From Chromatium weissei (GTDB lineage Bacteria > Pseudomonadota > Gammaproteobacteria > Chromatiales > Chromatiaceae): a stretch of 50,393 nucleotides of DNA. Shown here one piece after another: positions 30,921-42,941 of this stretch. Position numbers and translations under genes: made by a program. How positions within the stretch are numbered: position 1 is the stretch's first letter; the number at the start of each line of letters is the position of its first letter. The stretch spans positions 1 through 50,393 of the forward strand of contig NZ_NRRR01000010.1 of the NCBI RefSeq assembly GCF_016583765.1, given 5' to 3'. Below the pieces are notes generated by a model. It searched no databases and was not told the origin of the DNA. It saw nothing but the letters and a program-made list of their open reading frames with translations.

Positions 30921-31511
30921 TTATTTGAATTCACTAGGCATGTCGTTTATAAAAAGACTAAGAATTTTTCCTCTTGACATATTCTTATTTGAATGACCAA
31001 GGTCTTTCCTTATTGCAAGAAATAAGTCTTCTACCACGAACAAGATGCTGTAAGGTTCTTTGACGTTAGCTTCATTATTTTCCATGCCATTTGCTTTAAA
31101 TTTATGAAATGCTTCAATCATGTCATCTGAACCCCATATAACAATCTCCTGAGTTATTTCAGCCATAAATTTAATTACTTCCTTCTCAGTTGGTTGTTTA
31201 ATTCCAAGTTTTTCTGCAAACGTAAGACTGAAAATAAAACTAACGATCTTTTCGTATACTGGAGTTTTTTTATCTCTAATTTGAGCAAGAATTAAAGCTC
31301 TTTGCTCCAGATGCTTAGAGATCAGAACCGAAATTACAGATACTAAAATGGTTGCTGATGCGACGACGAGACCCGCTCCCAGTCTTGGGTCAACGGATGA
31401 AAACGCACTCCATATCTGTGAAAGCAATAAATAAAAGCTAAATATCAGAAAACAGAATAAGAATAATCCTATTGCAATTTGTTTTTTGTTCTGTATTTGG
31501 TTTTTCATCAT
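30921..31511 (-). CDS. two-helix membrane protein of unknown function
   Basis: A 196-residue protein with two membrane helices near the N-terminus (IAIGLFLFCFLIFSFYLLL and LGAGLVVASATILVSVISVLI) and a helical cytoplasmic domain with IVSFIFSLTFAEKLGIKQPTEKEVIKFMAEITQEIVIWGSDDMIEAFHKF. AGGA stands six bases before ATG 31511. Proteins of this form often accompany defence genes as membrane effectors, but nothing here proves it. Low GC content. Confidence 0.65.
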   Translation of the reverse strand: MMKNQIQNKKQIAIGLFLFCFLIFSFYLLLSQIWSAFSSVDPRLGAGLVVASATILVSVISVLISKHLEQRALILAQIRDKKTPVYEKIVSFIFSLTFAEKLGIKQPTEKEVIKFMAEITQEIVIWGSDDMIEAFHKFKANGMENNEANVKEPYSILFVVEDLFLAIRKDLGHSNKNMSRGKILSLFINDMPSEFK

Positions 31512-31571
31512 TATTGTTCCTAACAAGATTTGGACTTTTGAAGCATGAAGTCAAAGCTAATCAAATAGATG

Positions 31572-32219
31572 TCATTTTTCTTTCGCCTTCTTTTCAAACA
31601 CCTGCACCGCTGCATCCTCCAACATCACAATCGTTCCATCATTGTTATTGACCTGAGCACCGAGTTTGCCGGTCATCGACGCGACCCATTGCGGCCAGTC
31701 CGCTTGGGCTTTCTCTAGTTTCTTCCACGCCTTCGGTTTCAAGGTCGTCACCACCAATGCCGTCTCGGTCTGAATTCCGATCTTCATTCCCGCCTTCACC
31801 ACCACTGGCTTGGGCAATTCATTGAATTTCAGGGTAAGTTCAAGGCGACCGCTCACGATATTCTCCGCAGTTAATGGCGCATCAGTTGGCAGAACGGGTG
31901 TGGGTTCTGGTTTGGGTTTCGCTGACTTGACGGGTTTGAGCAGTGCCAGCTTGTCCAGTGCATCGGCGGCATCAGATTCGGTCACTTCACCAGCGGGTTG
32001 TCCCTGAAGATCAATCCGTATCGCACCCGCAACCATCGCCTTGAGATAAGCACGGCGGCGGCAATACGCACCGATCACGCATCTCAGTGTTTTGAGATCG
32101 TGACCGGCGGCGAGTAAATCTTGGCGGATACCGATCTTCAACGGACGTGGTTTGTTGAGATCAAAGCAGTCGGGATAGAGCGCAATCAGATCAATCTGTG
32201 GTGCGGGTGTGTCAGTCAT
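31572..32219 (-). CDS. ProQ/FinO-family RNA chaperone
   Basis: A 215-residue protein. Residues about 8-75 (IDLIALYPDCFDLNKPRPLKIGIRQDLLAAGHDLKTLRCVIGAYCRRRAYLKAMVAGAIRIDLQGQPAGEV) are a ProQ/FinO RNA-binding domain with the conserved P.K.GI and Y...... AYL..... motifs. The C-terminal 120 residues include a conserved-looking beta-rich domain (VSGRLELTLKFNELPKPVVVKAGMKIGIQTETALVVTTLKPKAWKKLEKAQ). Plasmid FinO/ProQ proteins stabilise sRNAs that control transfer or copy number. Its ATG overlaps the mazF stop by four bases, an unusual pairing. Confidence 0.88.
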   Translation of the reverse strand: MTDTPAPQIDLIALYPDCFDLNKPRPLKIGIRQDLLAAGHDLKTLRCVIGAYCRRRAYLKAMVAGAIRIDLQGQPAGEVTESDAADALDKLALLKPVKSAKPKPEPTPVLPTDAPLTAENIVSGRLELTLKFNELPKPVVVKAGMKIGIQTETALVVTTLKPKAWKKLEKAQADWPQWVASMTGKLGAQVNNNDGTIVMLEDAAVQVFEKKAKEK

Positions 32220-32542
32220 TTTGGCAGTCCCAAATGCACGAGAATTGCCTGCTCAACGGCTTGCAAGTCTGGTTTTGATAATTCACCCAGCCGCGTTTTC
32301 AAGCGCATCTTGTCTGCTGCCATGATTTGATCTGCCATTGCTTTGCTCTGTTGCCCGTTAATCGTGACCAATGCCTCACCGGGATAACAACGTTCGATTT
32401 GACTGGTGAGCGGAATCACCACAACTCGCGCCAGATGACGATTGGCAGCGTTATTGCTGATGATGACAGCGGGGCGGGTTTTGCGAATCTCACTGCCGAC
32501 CGACGGATCGAACTCAACCCACCAGACTTCACCGCGCTTCAT
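32216..32542 (-). CDS. mazF: MazF/PemK-type mRNA interferase toxin
   Basis: A 108-residue toxin: MKRGEVWWVEFDPSVGSEIRKTRPAVIISNNAANRHLARVVVIPLTSQ is the PemK/MazF fold with the KRGEVWW start and RPAVIISN motif. It cleaves RNA at short sequences, in this family often containing ACA. ATG 32542 is chosen at the domain start, giving a 14-base overlap with the mazE-like gene. It is coupled to the ProQ-family gene downstream. Confidence 0.93.
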   Translation of the reverse strand: MKRGEVWWVEFDPSVGSEIRKTRPAVIISNNAANRHLARVVVIPLTSQIERCYPGEALVTINGQQSKAMADQIMAADKMRLKTRLGELSKPDLQAVEQAILVHLGLPK

Positions 32543-32759
32543 TTGCCATATCCTTCGCCAAAGCGTTACACCATTCCACTGCTTCGGCTTCGCGTTCACT
32601 GTCCGCCGCCATGTCCCGATACCCGTCATCCAGATTGGTGTCTAAAACATGCGGGCGCACTAAATCCTCAATGAACTGGCTGATCCGCCGTTTGCCGACT
32701 GTCCGATACAACCCTTCATAGACGGCTTCATCAAGCGTGATGGTCATCCTACGATGCAC
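32529..32759 (-). CDS. mazE: RHH antitoxin of MazF
   Basis: A 76-residue antitoxin: MTITLDEAVYEGLYRTVGKRRISQFIEDLVRPHV is a ribbon-helix-helix DNA-binding domain, followed by an acidic tail (DMAADSEREAEAVEWCNALAKDMANEAR) that would block MazF. GTG 32759 has an ideal AGGAG six bases upstream. A palindrome just beyond (32775-32790) is the probable autoregulatory operator. Confidence 0.9.
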   Translation of the reverse strand: MHRRMTITLDEAVYEGLYRTVGKRRISQFIEDLVRPHVLDTNLDDGYRDMAADSEREAEAVEWCNALAKDMANEAR

Positions 32760-32774
32760 GGATCGCTCCTAAAG

Positions 32775-32790
32775 CGTTATGCGTATAACG
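32775..32790. promoter_or_regulatory. palindromic operator before mazE
   Basis: CGTTAT-GCGT-ATAACG is a perfect inverted repeat 16 bases upstream of the mazE GTG start, between the divergent mazE and the RHH gene at 32902. It could control both. Confidence 0.6.
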
Positions 32791-32901
32791 TACTGTAGTG
32801 CATTCTGAACTGGCGTGGGTGATTGATATTAGAACTGCCTTGACGCTCAACTTCTGCGCTATATTGACTGCATAGTGCAGTATCGTTGAGTGGATGAGCA
32901 C

Positions 32902-33087
32902 ATGACCGTGACCAAGATCGCCACCGTGACGTTTCGGATCAAGCCAGAGATCAAAGCGGCGTTGCGTGATGCTGCGGATCAAGAGCAGCGCAGTCTGGCG
33001 AACATGCTGGAGGTGATGATTCGGGATTATTCATGCCGCTACACAAACAGCCACAGCATAAACTCAAAACCGTCTAAACCCAATTAG
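32902..33087 (+). CDS. small ribbon-helix-helix protein
   Basis: A 61-residue protein with an RHH fold: [44 protein letters not shown], as in Arc/CopG-like regulators and antitoxins, and a short basic tail. It ends one base before the ATG of the helicase gene, so it may regulate the Hma-like operon that follows. A GTG 12 bases upstream is an alternative start. Confidence 0.82.
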   Translation: MTVTKIATVTFRIKPEIKAALRDAADQEQRSLANMLEVMIRDYSCRYTNSHSINSKPSKPN

Positions 33088-33088
33088 A

Positions 33089-36000
33089 ATGCAATTAACT
33101 GACATTCGCGCTGGACAGAACCTCTCCGGCGTTGATCCCAATCAAACTGTTTCCGTTATTACAACGGTGCCGATTGGTGAGGATTCCCTCCAGCTTATCT
33201 ATCGCACTTCTGACGGCAGCATCAAAGAATGCCTTTTGAGTGAGGATAACGGCGCATTCATTCAGCTCGCTGGGCATCCCATATCCTTTGATGGAGATGC
33301 TGTCGCATTTCAGTTGGTCTGCGAAGCGAAACGCATTGATCTTGCTTTCCTATTCGATCCCATGATGGCGGTTCACACCTCCAACGTGGAGCCACTCCCG
33401 CATCAGATTACCGCCGTTTATGAGTCCATGCTGCCACGTCAGCCGCTGCGTTATGTCTTGGCGGATGATCCGGGTGCGGGTAAGACCATCATGGCAGGTC
33501 TCTATATTCGAGAACTGATCTTGCGGGCGGACTCATACCGCATTCTGATCGTGACGCCCGGAAGTTTGGTGGAACAATGGCGTGATGAGTTGCGGGAGAA
33601 GTTTGGACTGGAGTTCTATCTCTATTCCTCTTTGTTGGAACAGACTGCACCGAGTGGCAATCCTTTTGAAGACTATCCGCGTTTGATCGTTCGGCTTGAC
33701 CAACTGTCACGGAATGGGGCGCTTCAGGACAAGCTCTGCGTCCCGGGTTGGGATTTAGTCGTTTTCGATGAGGCACATAAGCTCGCAGCACATTATTTCG
33801 GTTCAAAGCTCGAAAAGACCGCGCGGTTTCGCTTTGCCGAGAAGTTGGGTGGCTATGCCCGCCATCTGTTGCTGATGACTGCCACGCCGCACAGCGGTAA
33901 AGAAGAGGATTTCCAACTCTTTCTGTCGTTACTGGATGCTGATCGCTTTTACGGCAAGTTCCGTGATGGTGTGCACAAGGTTGATACTTCCGACCTGATG
34001 CGCCGCATGGTGAAAGAAGAGTTGGTGAAGTTCGATGGAACCCCGCTCTTTCCTGAACGTCGCGCTTATACCGCTAACTACAGCCTGTCTGGGATTGAGG
34101 CAGTGCTCTATGAAGCTGTGACCGAATACGTCAAAACTGAAATGGGCAAAGCAGATCGATTGCAGGGATCGCGCAAAGGGTCTGTTGGGTTTGCGTTGAC
34201 CACCCTGCAACGGCGTTTGGCATCTAGTCCCGAGGCGATTTATCAGTCACTCAAACGACGGCGTGAACGTTTAGAAAAACGATTGCGTGAGGAAAAAATC
34301 AGTATTCGCGGCAAGCAAGCTCTGTCTGAAACTGTGCTGGGTATCCCTGATGATGATGATGATTTAACCGCTGAAGAACAGGAAGATTTAGAAGAGACTT
34401 TGATCGATCAGGCAACCGCCGCCCAAACGGTCACGGAATTGGATGCGGAAATCGTCATCCTTCAGGGTTTAGAGCAACAGGCGAAAGCGGTTATTACTTC
34501 GGAACAGGATCGCAAGTGGGATGAGCTGTCGCGCATTCTGCAAAACAATCCAGAGATGCGCGACATATCAGGTCATCAGCGCAAGCTCATCATCTTTTCA
34601 GAACACCGCGATACGTTGAATTACCTGCATGACAAGATCACGGGTGTGCTTGGCAACCCTGCCGCTATCATCACGATTCACGGCGGTACCCACCGCGATG
34701 AGCGCCGTCGCTTACAGGCGCTGTTTCGTTCTGATTCCAGTGTGCGCATTCTGATTGCGACCGATGCTGCCGGTGAAGGTGTGAATCTTCAGAACGCGAA
34801 TCTCATGGTCAACTACGACCTGCCTTGGAATCCCAATCGTCTGGAGCAGCGGTTTGGACGCATTCATCGCATTGGTCAGACTGAGGTCTGTCATCTGTGG
34901 AACTTGGTTGCCAAAGAGACCCGTGAAGGTGATGTCTATCATCGGTTGCTGCAAAAGCTCGAAATTGCGAGCCAAGCATTAAAGGGACGGGTGTTCGATA
35001 TTCTCGGCGAGGTTTTCGAGGACATGAGCCTCAAAGAGTTGCTACTGGAGGCAATTCGTTACGGTGATCGGTCTGATGTTCGGGATCGTTTGAATCAAAA
35101 GATCGATCAGGTACTTGACCACGATCACCTCACCGCACTTCTCAACCGCAATGCCCTTGCTCAAGAAACGATGAGCGCGGAGCGTCTGTTTGCAGTCAAG
35201 GAAGAGATGAATAGAGCTGAGGCACGACGCCTTCAGCCGCATTTTGTACGTGCTTTTTTCCTTAAAGCATTCGATGCGCTCGGTGGTGTTGTGCATTCCC
35301 GTGAGGCGGGGCGTTATGAGATTAGCCATGTGCCTGCAACGATGCGAGAGCGCGACCGCCGCCTAACCGGACGTCATCGGCGTGATTCCGAACCAGTCTT
35401 GAAACGTTATGAGCGCATCTGTTTCGAGCGAACGGCAATCCAACCACTTAACAAGGCGGGCATTGCTCGTGCTGTGCTAATGCACCCCGGTCATCCGTTG
35501 CTGTTGGCAATGATCGACATGATTTTGGAACAACACGCCAATCTGCTCCGAAAAGGTGCGATCTTGGTTGATCCAGCGGATGAAGGTGTAGAACCCGCAC
35601 TGCTGTTTCTGCTCACCCACGACATTAAATCTGGGGATGACCAAACCCTCTCCAAACGCCTGCAATTTGTGCGCGTTACCGCTGATGGACAGATCACCTT
35701 TGCTGGTTGGGCACCGCATCTGGATTTGGAACCGTTACCGGAAAGTGAGCGCCCGCTGTTGGCTGATCTCTTCACTGCGCCTTGGATTGCCTCTGGACAG
35801 GAAGCACGGGCGCTGGCGTTAGCAGCTAAAACATTGGTTCCTGAGCATTACCAAGAGGTTGCACAGCGACGCATTGCCCATGTGGATAAAACCCTTGTTG
35901 CCGTCCATGAACGTCTCAGCAAAGAAATCGCCTTCTGGCAAGACCGTTGGCTCAAGCTCAAGGAAGATGGCGAAGCTGGGAAGGATGTCCGGCTCAACCT

Positions 36001-36595
36001 AGATAATATCCGCCGCACCATCGCTGATCTCGAAGGTCGTTTGGAGAATCGCAAGCGGGAGCTGCAAGCCATGCGTCATGTGGTGAACGGCACTCCGATT
36101 GTGCTGGGTGTCGCCTTGATTGTTCCGAAGGGATTGATAAACCAACGACGGAGCGAGGGACTGACCGATGTGATCGCTGCGACCTTTACCGTCGATGCGA
36201 TTGCCCGCGCCAAGATTGAACGTCTGGCAATGGATGCAGTGCGCCAGACCGAGGAGGCAAACGGTTGCAAGGTGATTGATGTCTCAGCGGCAAAATGCGG
36301 TTGGGATTTGACCAGCTATCCGCCGATCTGTGACGGCAAACAACCTGATCCGCGTCATATTGAAGTGAAGGGGCGGGTGAAGGGAGCCAGCACAATTACT
36401 GTGACCCGCAATGAAATCCTTTATGCCTTCAATCAGGGTGACAAGTTCATCTTGGCGATTGTCTTAGTGAATCCTGACGACAGCACTGAGAGCCCCTATT
36501 ACATCCGCAATCCATTTGAGCGGGAACCGGGTTGGGGAGTAGCGTCGGTGAATTACAGTCTGAGTGATCTATTGGCACGGGCGGAGACCTGTTGA
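33089..36595 (+). CDS. SNF2-type helicase of an Hma/DISARM-like system
   Basis: A 1,168-residue superfamily 2 helicase. Walker [10 protein letters not shown] is near residues 125-133, DEAH near 227-230, and the C-terminal helicase half includes [57 protein letters not shown]. The final 80 residues ([39 protein letters not shown]) are a DUF3883-like domain. The same arrangement is seen in DISARM DrmD and the helicase of Hma (helicase-methylase-ATPase) systems. The DUF1156 methylase follows after one base. Confidence 0.88.
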   Translation: MQLTDIRAGQNLSGVDPNQTVSVITTVPIGEDSLQLIYRTSDGSIKECLLSEDNGAFIQLAGHPISFDGDAVAFQLVCEAKRIDLAFLFDPMMAVHTSNVEPLPHQITAVYESMLPRQPLRYVLADDPGAGKTIMAGLYIRELILRADSYRILIVTPGSLVEQWRDELREKFGLEFYLYSSLLEQTAPSGNPFEDYPRLIVRLDQLSRNGALQDKLCVPGWDLVVFDEAHKLAAHYFGSKLEKTARFRFAEKLGGYARHLLLMTATPHSGKEEDFQLFLSLLDADRFYGKFRDGVHKVDTSDLMRRMVKEELVKFDGTPLFPERRAYTANYSLSGIEAVLYEAVTEYVKTEMGKADRLQGSRKGSVGFALTTLQRRLASSPEAIYQSLKRRRERLEKRLREEKISIRGKQALSETVLGIPDDDDDLTAEEQEDLEETLIDQATAAQTVTELDAEIVILQGLEQQAKAVITSEQDRKWDELSRILQNNPEMRDISGHQRKLIIFSEHRDTLNYLHDKITGVLGNPAAIITIHGGTHRDERRRLQALFRSDSSVRILIATDAAGEGVNLQNANLMVNYDLPWNPNRLEQRFGRIHRIGQTEVCHLWNLVAKETREGDVYHRLLQKLEIASQALKGRVFDILGEVFEDMSLKELLLEAIRYGDRSDVRDRLNQKIDQVLDHDHLTALLNRNALAQETMSAERLFAVKEEMNRAEARRLQPHFVRAFFLKAFDALGGVVHSREAGRYEISHVPATMRERDRRLTGRHRRDSEPVLKRYERICFERTAIQPLNKAGIARAVLMHPGHPLLLAMIDMILEQHANLLRKGAILVDPADEGVEPALLFLLTHDIKSGDDQTLSKRLQFVRVTADGQITFAGWAPHLDLEPLPESERPLLADLFTAPWIASGQEARALALAAKTLVPEHYQEVAQRRIAHVDKTLVAVHERLSKEIAFWQDRWLKLKEDGEAGKDVRLNLDNIRRTIADLEGRLENRKRELQAMRHVVNGTPIVLGVALIVPKGLINQRRSEGLTDVIAATFTVDAIARAKIERLAMDAVRQTEEANGCKVIDVSAAKCGWDLTSYPPICDGKQPDPRHIEVKGRVKGASTITVTRNEILYAFNQGDKFILAIVLVNPDDSTESPYYIRNPFEREPGWGVASVNYSLSDLLARAETC

Positions 36596-36596
36596 C

Positions 36597-39488
36597 ATGG
36601 TGAAAGCACCCAAGAAACTCATTGAAGTCGCCTTGCCGTTAGATGCGATCAATGTTGCAGCAGCCCGTGAGAAATCCATCCGGCATGGTCATCCCAGCAC
36701 CTTGCATCTGTGGTGGGCGCGACGTCCATTAGCCGCAGCGCGGGCGGTGATCTTTGCGCAGATGGTTAATGATCCATCGTGGAAATGGGAACTGGAACAT
36801 GCCGGTGAGATTCCGCCAAGTCATTTGAAAGCCAGTTGGGCGGCCAGTCGCAAACGTCTCTTTACCCTGATCGAGGAGTTGGTGCTGTGGGAGAACACCA
36901 CCAACGAAGTCGTACTGGAAAAAGCTCGTGCTGAAATCCGCAAGTCGTGGCGTGAGACCTGCGAGATCAACTGCGACCATCCACAAGCTGCTGAGTTATT
37001 CAATCCCGACAAACTCCCCGCCTTTCACGATCCCTTTGCCGGTGGTGGCTCGCTGCCGCTCGAAGCACAACGATTGGGATTAGAAGCCTATGCCAGTGAT
37101 CTAAACCCAGTGGCGGTGCTCATCAACAAGGCGATGATTGAGATTCCACCGAAGTTCGCGGGGCGTCCACCGATCAATCCCGAGGCGCGGGCTGATACCC
37201 AACTGGTTACTCAAGATTGGAGTGGGGCGAAAGGTTTAGCGGAGGACGTGCGCTATTACGGGCAATGGATGCGTGATGAGGCACACAAGCGCATTGGTCA
37301 TCTATACCCACCGGTTGAGATCACGGCAGACATGGTTGCCGAACGTCCTGATCTTGCGCCTTACGTTGGGCAAAAGCTGACAGTGATTGCGTGGCTGTGG
37401 ACGCGGACGGTGAAAAGCCCAAATCCGGCTTTTCGGCAAGTGGATGTGCCGCTGGCTTCGACGTTCATCCTGTCGAGTAAAGCGGGCAAGGAAGCCTATG
37501 TTGAGCCGGTGATTGAGGGAGACAGCTACCGGTTCATGGTGAAGGTAGGAGCGCCACCAGTGGGAGCAAAGGAGGGAACGAAACTGGCACGGGGGGCTAA
37601 TTTCAAGTGCCTGATGTCAGAGACACCAATAGCGGGCGATTACATCAAAGCCGAAGGTATGACCGGACGCATGGGTGCGCGGCTCATGGCGATTGTGGCT
37701 GAGGGTCAGCGGGGGCGGGTTTATCTTGCGCCGACAGATGAACACGAACAAACAGCGAATAAAGAGCAACCCACTTGGGAACCAGATACAGAAATTGCTC
37801 CTGATAAACGTTCAATGTTCACCCCACTTTATGGGATGACACATTTTAAGCACCTCTTCACCCCCCGCCAACTCGTCGCCCTGACGACCTTCAGTGATCT
37901 GGTCAGCGAGGCAATAGGGCGCATTAAACATGACGCACTCACCGCTGGACTATTAAATGACGATCAGGGAATTGATGCGGGTGGAACGGGAGCACAGGCG
38001 TATGCGGAGGCGGTGGGGGTTTATTTGGCGTTTGCTGTTTCAAAAATGACCAACGTTGGATCAGCCATTGCGTCTTGGATGAGTGATCGAGGCGCATTCC
38101 GAGAAACCTTTGCTCGTCAAGCAATCCCAATGATATGGGATTTCGCCGAAGCTAATACCTTTGCTGACATCGGTGGAAGTTTCACAATCGCAATCGAAAA
38201 AGGAATAATGGTGATTGAGATATTTCCATGTGCTCTCATTGGTACTGGACAGCAGCAAGATGCATCCTTACAGACTGTTAGCTTAGGAAAAGTAGTTTCT
38301 ACTGACCCACCATATTATTCAAACATAGGATACGCAGACCTCTCTGATTTTTTTTACGTTTGGTTACGCAGAGCATTAAAATCAATTTTCCCTATTCTAT
38401 TTGCTACGCTTGCTGTACCAAAAGCAGAAGAATTAGTCGCCACACCCTATCGTCACGGCAGTAAGGAAAAAGCGGAAGCGTTTTTTCTTAATGGCATGAC
38501 CCAAGCCATGCGCCGGCTGGCACAACAAACTCACCCATCATTTCCTGTCACAATTTATTACGCTTTTAAACAAGCAGAAACAACGAATAGTGAAGGAACA
38601 ACTAGCAGTGGTTGGGAAATATTCTTAGATGCGTTATTAAAAGCTGGCTTTGCTTTAACTGGCACTTGGCCAATGCGTACAGAAGGATCAGGTCGAATGA
38701 CGGCAATGGGCACCAACGCCCTCGCCTCCAGCATCGTTCTCGTCTGCCGCCCCCGTCCCGCCAATGCACCAACCACCTCCCGCCGTGCCTTTCAACGTGA
38801 ATTGAACAAAGCACTGCCACTCGCCCTTGATGAGATGACCAAAGGCAGTGGTGATACCCGCTCACCCGTTGCCCCAGTTGATTTATCACAAGCCATGATT
38901 GGTCCCGGCATGGCGATCTTCTCTAAATACAGCGCCGTACTGGAAGCTGACGGTACGCCGATGAGTGTGCGCACCGCTTTACAACTGATTAACCGCTTCC
39001 TAGCCGAAGATGACTTCGACCCTGACACCCAATTCTGTCTCGCTTGGTTCACACAGTACGGCTGGAGTGACGGCAAGTTCGGTGAAGCCGACACCCTTGC
39101 CCGCGCTAAAGGCACGAGCGTTGATGGAATCAAGCAAGCGGGTGTGCTCTTTTCTGCTGGTGGAATCGTGCGGCTGGTGAAGTGGGTTGATTACCCTGCT
39201 CATTCGAATCCACAGGGCGATTTGCAAATATCGGTGTGGGAAGTGCTGCACCAGTTGATTCGGTTATTCAAGACTGAAGGCGAAACGGGTGCTGGTGCGG
39301 TGATCGCTGCTGTCCAGATGAAAGCTGAGGCGACCCGTCAACTTGCTTATCGGCTTTACACCCTTTGCGAACGTGCGGGTTGGGCTGAGGATGCCCGTGC
39401 CTACAACGAGATCATCACCAGTTGGAGCGCCATTGAAGCCGCAGCAGCAGCGACACCTGCGCCGGTGCAGGGTGCTTTGGTTCTTTAA
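36597..39488 (+). CDS. DUF1156 DNA adenine methylase of the Hma/DISARM-like system
   Basis: A 963-residue methyltransferase. The N-terminal [55 protein letters not shown] is the DUF1156 signature. The SAM-binding motif [17 protein letters not shown] lies near 145-161 and the catalytic DPPYYSN near 570, as in N6-adenine or N4-cytosine methylases. It resembles DISARM DrmMI and Hma methylases. It probably marks host DNA so that the helicase and ATPase act only on foreign DNA. ATG 36597 is one base after the helicase stop. Confidence 0.9.
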   Translation: MVKAPKKLIEVALPLDAINVAAAREKSIRHGHPSTLHLWWARRPLAAARAVIFAQMVNDPSWKWELEHAGEIPPSHLKASWAASRKRLFTLIEELVLWENTTNEVVLEKARAEIRKSWRETCEINCDHPQAAELFNPDKLPAFHDPFAGGGSLPLEAQRLGLEAYASDLNPVAVLINKAMIEIPPKFAGRPPINPEARADTQLVTQDWSGAKGLAEDVRYYGQWMRDEAHKRIGHLYPPVEITADMVAERPDLAPYVGQKLTVIAWLWTRTVKSPNPAFRQVDVPLASTFILSSKAGKEAYVEPVIEGDSYRFMVKVGAPPVGAKEGTKLARGANFKCLMSETPIAGDYIKAEGMTGRMGARLMAIVAEGQRGRVYLAPTDEHEQTANKEQPTWEPDTEIAPDKRSMFTPLYGMTHFKHLFTPRQLVALTTFSDLVSEAIGRIKHDALTAGLLNDDQGIDAGGTGAQAYAEAVGVYLAFAVSKMTNVGSAIASWMSDRGAFRETFARQAIPMIWDFAEANTFADIGGSFTIAIEKGIMVIEIFPCALIGTGQQQDASLQTVSLGKVVSTDPPYYSNIGYADLSDFFYVWLRRALKSIFPILFATLAVPKAEELVATPYRHGSKEKAEAFFLNGMTQAMRRLAQQTHPSFPVTIYYAFKQAETTNSEGTTSSGWEIFLDALLKAGFALTGTWPMRTEGSGRMTAMGTNALASSIVLVCRPRPANAPTTSRRAFQRELNKALPLALDEMTKGSGDTRSPVAPVDLSQAMIGPGMAIFSKYSAVLEADGTPMSVRTALQLINRFLAEDDFDPDTQFCLAWFTQYGWSDGKFGEADTLARAKGTSVDGIKQAGVLFSAGGIVRLVKWVDYPAHSNPQGDLQISVWEVLHQLIRLFKTEGETGAGAVIAAVQMKAEATRQLAYRLYTLCERAGWAEDARAYNEIITSWSAIEAAAAATPAPVQGALVL

Positions 39489-39491
39489 GCC

Positions 39492-39782
39492 ATGATTGAG
39501 ATTCGTGCAACAGCCCGTTTTACCGAGTGGTTTGTGGGTCTACGCGACCGCCAAGCGCGGGTGAAGATTCAGGCGCGTATCGACCGCGCCGAACTCGGTC
39601 ATCTTGGAGATTGCCGTCCTGTCGGCGAAGGCGTATCAGAAATGCGCATTCACACCGGACCGGGATACCGGGTGTATTTCGTGCAACGCGGGATGACCTT
39701 GATCGTGCTGTTGGCTTGCGGTGATAAACAAACACAACAGCAAGACATTGCAACCGCCATTGATCTGGCTCGGCAACTGTGA
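39492..39782 (+). CDS. RelE/ParE-type toxin embedded in the Hma-like operon
   Basis: A 96-residue toxin: MIEIRATARFTEWFVGLRDRQARVKIQARIDRAELGHLGDCRPVGEGVSEMRIHTGPGYRVYFVQRGMTLIVLLACGDKQTQQQDIATAIDLARQL. The pattern is the 'addiction module killer protein' branch of RelE/HigB. It starts three bases after the methylase stop and its antitoxin follows, so it is inside the defence operon rather than beside it. Confidence 0.93.
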   Translation: MIEIRATARFTEWFVGLRDRQARVKIQARIDRAELGHLGDCRPVGEGVSEMRIHTGPGYRVYFVQRGMTLIVLLACGDKQTQQQDIATAIDLARQL

Positions 39783-39792
39783 GGACTCCAAT

Positions 39793-40101
39793 ATGACCGT
39801 ACCCACGACCCGCTGGGATTCTGCCGCTTATTTGCGTGACGATGATGAGATTGCCGAATATCTAAACGCGGTTCTCGAAGAAGATGATCCGATCTTACTG
39901 ACACATGCGCTTGGCATCATTGCGCGGGCTAAAGGGATGATGCAACTTGCCCACGATACCGGTCTGACCACCGAGCAGATTACGCAAACGCTGTCGCCTG
40001 ATGGACACCCTGAATTGGCGGAGGTGTTGCGGATCGTCGGGGCGCTCGGTCTTCAATTACACGCAAGCCGTCGCCTGATCCGTAGCGAGGAATCCGCATG
40101 A
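39793..40101 (+). CDS. antitoxin of the embedded pair (addiction module antidote)
   Basis: A 102-residue HTH antitoxin: [84 protein letters not shown], the usual partner of the RelE-like killer proteins. Its stop overlaps the ATG of the DUF499 ATPase by four bases. If it autoregulates, this could also influence expression of the downstream defence gene. Confidence 0.92.
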   Translation: MTVPTTRWDSAAYLRDDDEIAEYLNAVLEEDDPILLTHALGIIARAKGMMQLAHDTGLTTEQITQTLSPDGHPELAEVLRIVGALGLQLHASRRLIRSEESA

Positions 40102-42923
40102 AACCTTGGCGAGAAGTTGTGATTCCACACTTAGATGTGTTGGCAGGGAAGTTTCAACAATCCGAGTTTGCTGCCGACATCACAGCCGTCAACACAGGTA
40201 GAGCGACCCACGAGTATCAGGATGCGATTGCGTTCTATGCCCGCACCTTCATTACTGAAGGCATGGGAATTCTGCTGACTCAAGTCGTGCAACGTCTCTT
40301 GGGTAAAGGTGGTGAGGCGGTTATTCAACTGCAAACTGGCTTCGGTGGTGGCAAAACCCACACCATGCTTGCGGTCTATCACCTCGCAACGCGCAAATGT
40401 CCACTGCATGATCTTGCTGGGATTCCACCACTCTTAGATCGCGCCCGGTTGTTGGATGTCCCGCAAGCGCGGGTGGTGGTACTTGATGGCACGGCACACG
40501 CACCCGGACAACCTTGGAAACGCGGCAAGCAAACCATCAAGACGCTTTGGGGTGAACTGGCATGGCAACTGGGCGGAGCGGATGGTTTTGCATTCGTGGC
40601 GGAATCGGACGCTGTCGGCACTTCACCAGGTAAAGATGTCCTGCGTGAATTACTGGAACTCCATGCTCCATGTGTGATTCTGATTGATGAACTGGTTGCC
40701 TACTTCCGACAATTCTCAGAAGGACAGGTACTCAGTGGCGGCAGCTACGATAGCAATCTCTCATTTATTCAAGCACTCACCGAAGCGGTGAAGCTGGTTC
40801 CGACCGCGATCTTGCTGGCGTCTTTGCCGGAATCCGAAGTTGAGGCGGGTAGTCAGCACGGTGTTGCTGCTCTGCGGGCACTCGAACAGACCTTTGGGCG
40901 TATACAGGCGCTGTGGAAGCCGGTTGCCACTGAAGAAGCATTTGAGATTGTCCGGCGGCGACTGTTTGAGCCTGTGCGTGATGTCAATTCCTATCAACAA
41001 ACGTGTCGCGCCTTCGCTGATACCTATGTCACTGAAGGTACGAGACTCCCTTCTGAAACCCAAGATCGGCACTATCACGACCGACTGCTTCAAGCGTACC
41101 CAATTCACCCAGAAATCTTTGATCGTCTGTTTGAAGACTGGACGACCATTGACGGGTTTCAGCGCACTCGTGGAGTGCTGAAGCTCATGGCGAAGGTGAT
41201 CTATCGTCTGTGGCAGGATGACAACAGTGATTTGATGATTATGCCGGGCAGTTTGCCGCTGTACGATGGTGGCAGTCGCAATGAGCTGACGTATTACCTC
41301 CCAGCGGGTTGGGATGCGGTGATTGAACGAGATATTGATGGCGGTCGCGCTGAAACCACTGAAATGGAAAACAAAGAACCCCGTTTCGGTCAGATGGGCG
41401 CTGCGAGAAGGGTAGCCCGCACGCTCTTTCTGGGAAGTGCCCCCTCATCAATTGCGACCAAGTCAATCACACGCGGCATCGACCGTGCCCGAGTTTTACT
41501 GGGTTGTCTCCAGCCAGAACAAACATCAGCAGTGTATTCGGATGCACTCAATCGTCTGGTTGACCGATTGCACTATCTCAATGCTTCGGGTGATAAAACG
41601 CTGGATGCAACGCGGTTCTGGTTTGATACCCGCGCCAATCTGCGACGGGAAATGGAGGATCGCAAAGGGCGTTTTGACGACAAGACCGAGGTACGGGTGA
41701 AGTTGGCTGATGCCCTGAAAAAGGTTGTTGGTAATGCGACCTTCTTTGATGGTGTGCATATCTTCACGCCTCATGCTGATATTCCTGATGATAGCGTCCT
41801 GCGTCTGGTCGTACTCCTACCGGAAAACTGGTACTCGCGGGATGAGTCCCGAATTGCTTTTGAGACGGTGTTAGAAACGATCAAGCACAATGGTAAAAAC
41901 CCACGTCATTGCAGCAATCGCCTGATTTTTCTTGCCCCTGATCACAACATTATAGAGCGGATTACTGACGCCGCACGTATCGCGTTGGCATGGGCTTCTA
42001 TCGTCAAGGATGTAAAAGAAAGTCGGTTAAACATTGATCTTCTGCAAAAGGATCAAGCCGAGAAAGAACTCAAAACTGCTGAAGACGCTCTGCTGCGCAC
42101 CATCCGCGAATGTTATAAGTGGCTGCTCTGTCCAATGCAGGAGACACCAACTGATTCTAAACCCAACGTGGAAGCCTTTTCCCTCACCATCACCAGCGGA
42201 ACGATTGGTTCTGAAATTGAGCGGGTATGCAGGGATAACGAGCTAGTTATTTTCGCTTGGGCACCAATCCACCTCTGCACCACGCTCAAAGACATTTACT
42301 GGAAAAACAATCAAATCGCGGTCAGTGCTAACCAATTCTTTAAGGATACGTTGAGCTATTTATACCTGCCGCGCCTCAAGAATCGTGATGTTCTCGTGCA
42401 GACACTCCGTGCTGGAGTCAGCAGTCGTGATTTCTTTGGTATTGCTTATGGTCAAAACGGAAATAATTTCACTGGTTTTCAACTCGGCGGGAGCAATATC
42501 ATTTTTGATGACGCGCTTTTGCTGATTGAACCCAATGCCGCGTTAGCTTACGAAGCAGCCAATCGTTCGCCACCACAACCATTACCGAATCATCCCTCTC
42601 CAGTGCCACTAAAGAACATTGGCACTCCCAACTCGACACCGCCACCAGAGATTGAGCTGGTTCTACAAGGAACCTCAACAGCATCATCCAGCACGTCAAA
42701 ACACTTTCATGGGACAGCCGAAATCCCGACTACTGCTGCCAGGACGCACCTCGTGGAACTCGCCGATGAAATCATAGCGGTGCTATGTTCTGATCCCAAT
42801 GCAACAGTACGGTTGGTGGTGGAAATCTCTGCCGATTTTCCGAATGGAGCAACGGATACTGTGAAGCGTGCAGTCTCTGAAAACGCTAAGACGTTAGGTC
42901 TAAAAATAGCGGATTGGGAATGA
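40098..42923 (+). CDS. DUF499 AAA ATPase of the Hma-like system
   Basis: A 941-residue protein of the DUF499 family. Walker [11 protein letters not shown] is near residues 81-90 and Walker [15 protein letters not shown] near 193-206; [27 protein letters not shown] at the start is typical. A Pro/Ser-rich linker leads to a small C-terminal domain ([44 protein letters not shown]). DUF499 proteins regularly accompany DUF1156 methylases in defence islands; together with the helicase they constitute the Hma layout. Confidence 0.9.
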   Translation: MKPWREVVIPHLDVLAGKFQQSEFAADITAVNTGRATHEYQDAIAFYARTFITEGMGILLTQVVQRLLGKGGEAVIQLQTGFGGGKTHTMLAVYHLATRKCPLHDLAGIPPLLDRARLLDVPQARVVVLDGTAHAPGQPWKRGKQTIKTLWGELAWQLGGADGFAFVAESDAVGTSPGKDVLRELLELHAPCVILIDELVAYFRQFSEGQVLSGGSYDSNLSFIQALTEAVKLVPTAILLASLPESEVEAGSQHGVAALRALEQTFGRIQALWKPVATEEAFEIVRRRLFEPVRDVNSYQQTCRAFADTYVTEGTRLPSETQDRHYHDRLLQAYPIHPEIFDRLFEDWTTIDGFQRTRGVLKLMAKVIYRLWQDDNSDLMIMPGSLPLYDGGSRNELTYYLPAGWDAVIERDIDGGRAETTEMENKEPRFGQMGAARRVARTLFLGSAPSSIATKSITRGIDRARVLLGCLQPEQTSAVYSDALNRLVDRLHYLNASGDKTLDATRFWFDTRANLRREMEDRKGRFDDKTEVRVKLADALKKVVGNATFFDGVHIFTPHADIPDDSVLRLVVLLPENWYSRDESRIAFETVLETIKHNGKNPRHCSNRLIFLAPDHNIIERITDAARIALAWASIVKDVKESRLNIDLLQKDQAEKELKTAEDALLRTIRECYKWLLCPMQETPTDSKPNVEAFSLTITSGTIGSEIERVCRDNELVIFAWAPIHLCTTLKDIYWKNNQIAVSANQFFKDTLSYLYLPRLKNRDVLVQTLRAGVSSRDFFGIAYGQNGNNFTGFQLGGSNIIFDDALLLIEPNAALAYEAANRSPPQPLPNHPSPVPLKNIGTPNSTPPPEIELVLQGTSTASSSTSKHFHGTAEIPTTAARTHLVELADEIIAVLCSDPNATVRLVVEISADFPNGATDTVKRAVSENAKTLGLKIADWE

Positions 42924-42941
42924 TTGATTGTTTGAGGTTGA

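Noticed and set aside
33089..42923. Complete DISARM system
   Set aside because: Helicase and DUF1156 methylase resemble DrmD and DrmMI, but no DrmA, DrmB or DrmC genes are present; the DUF499 ATPase fits the Hma layout better.
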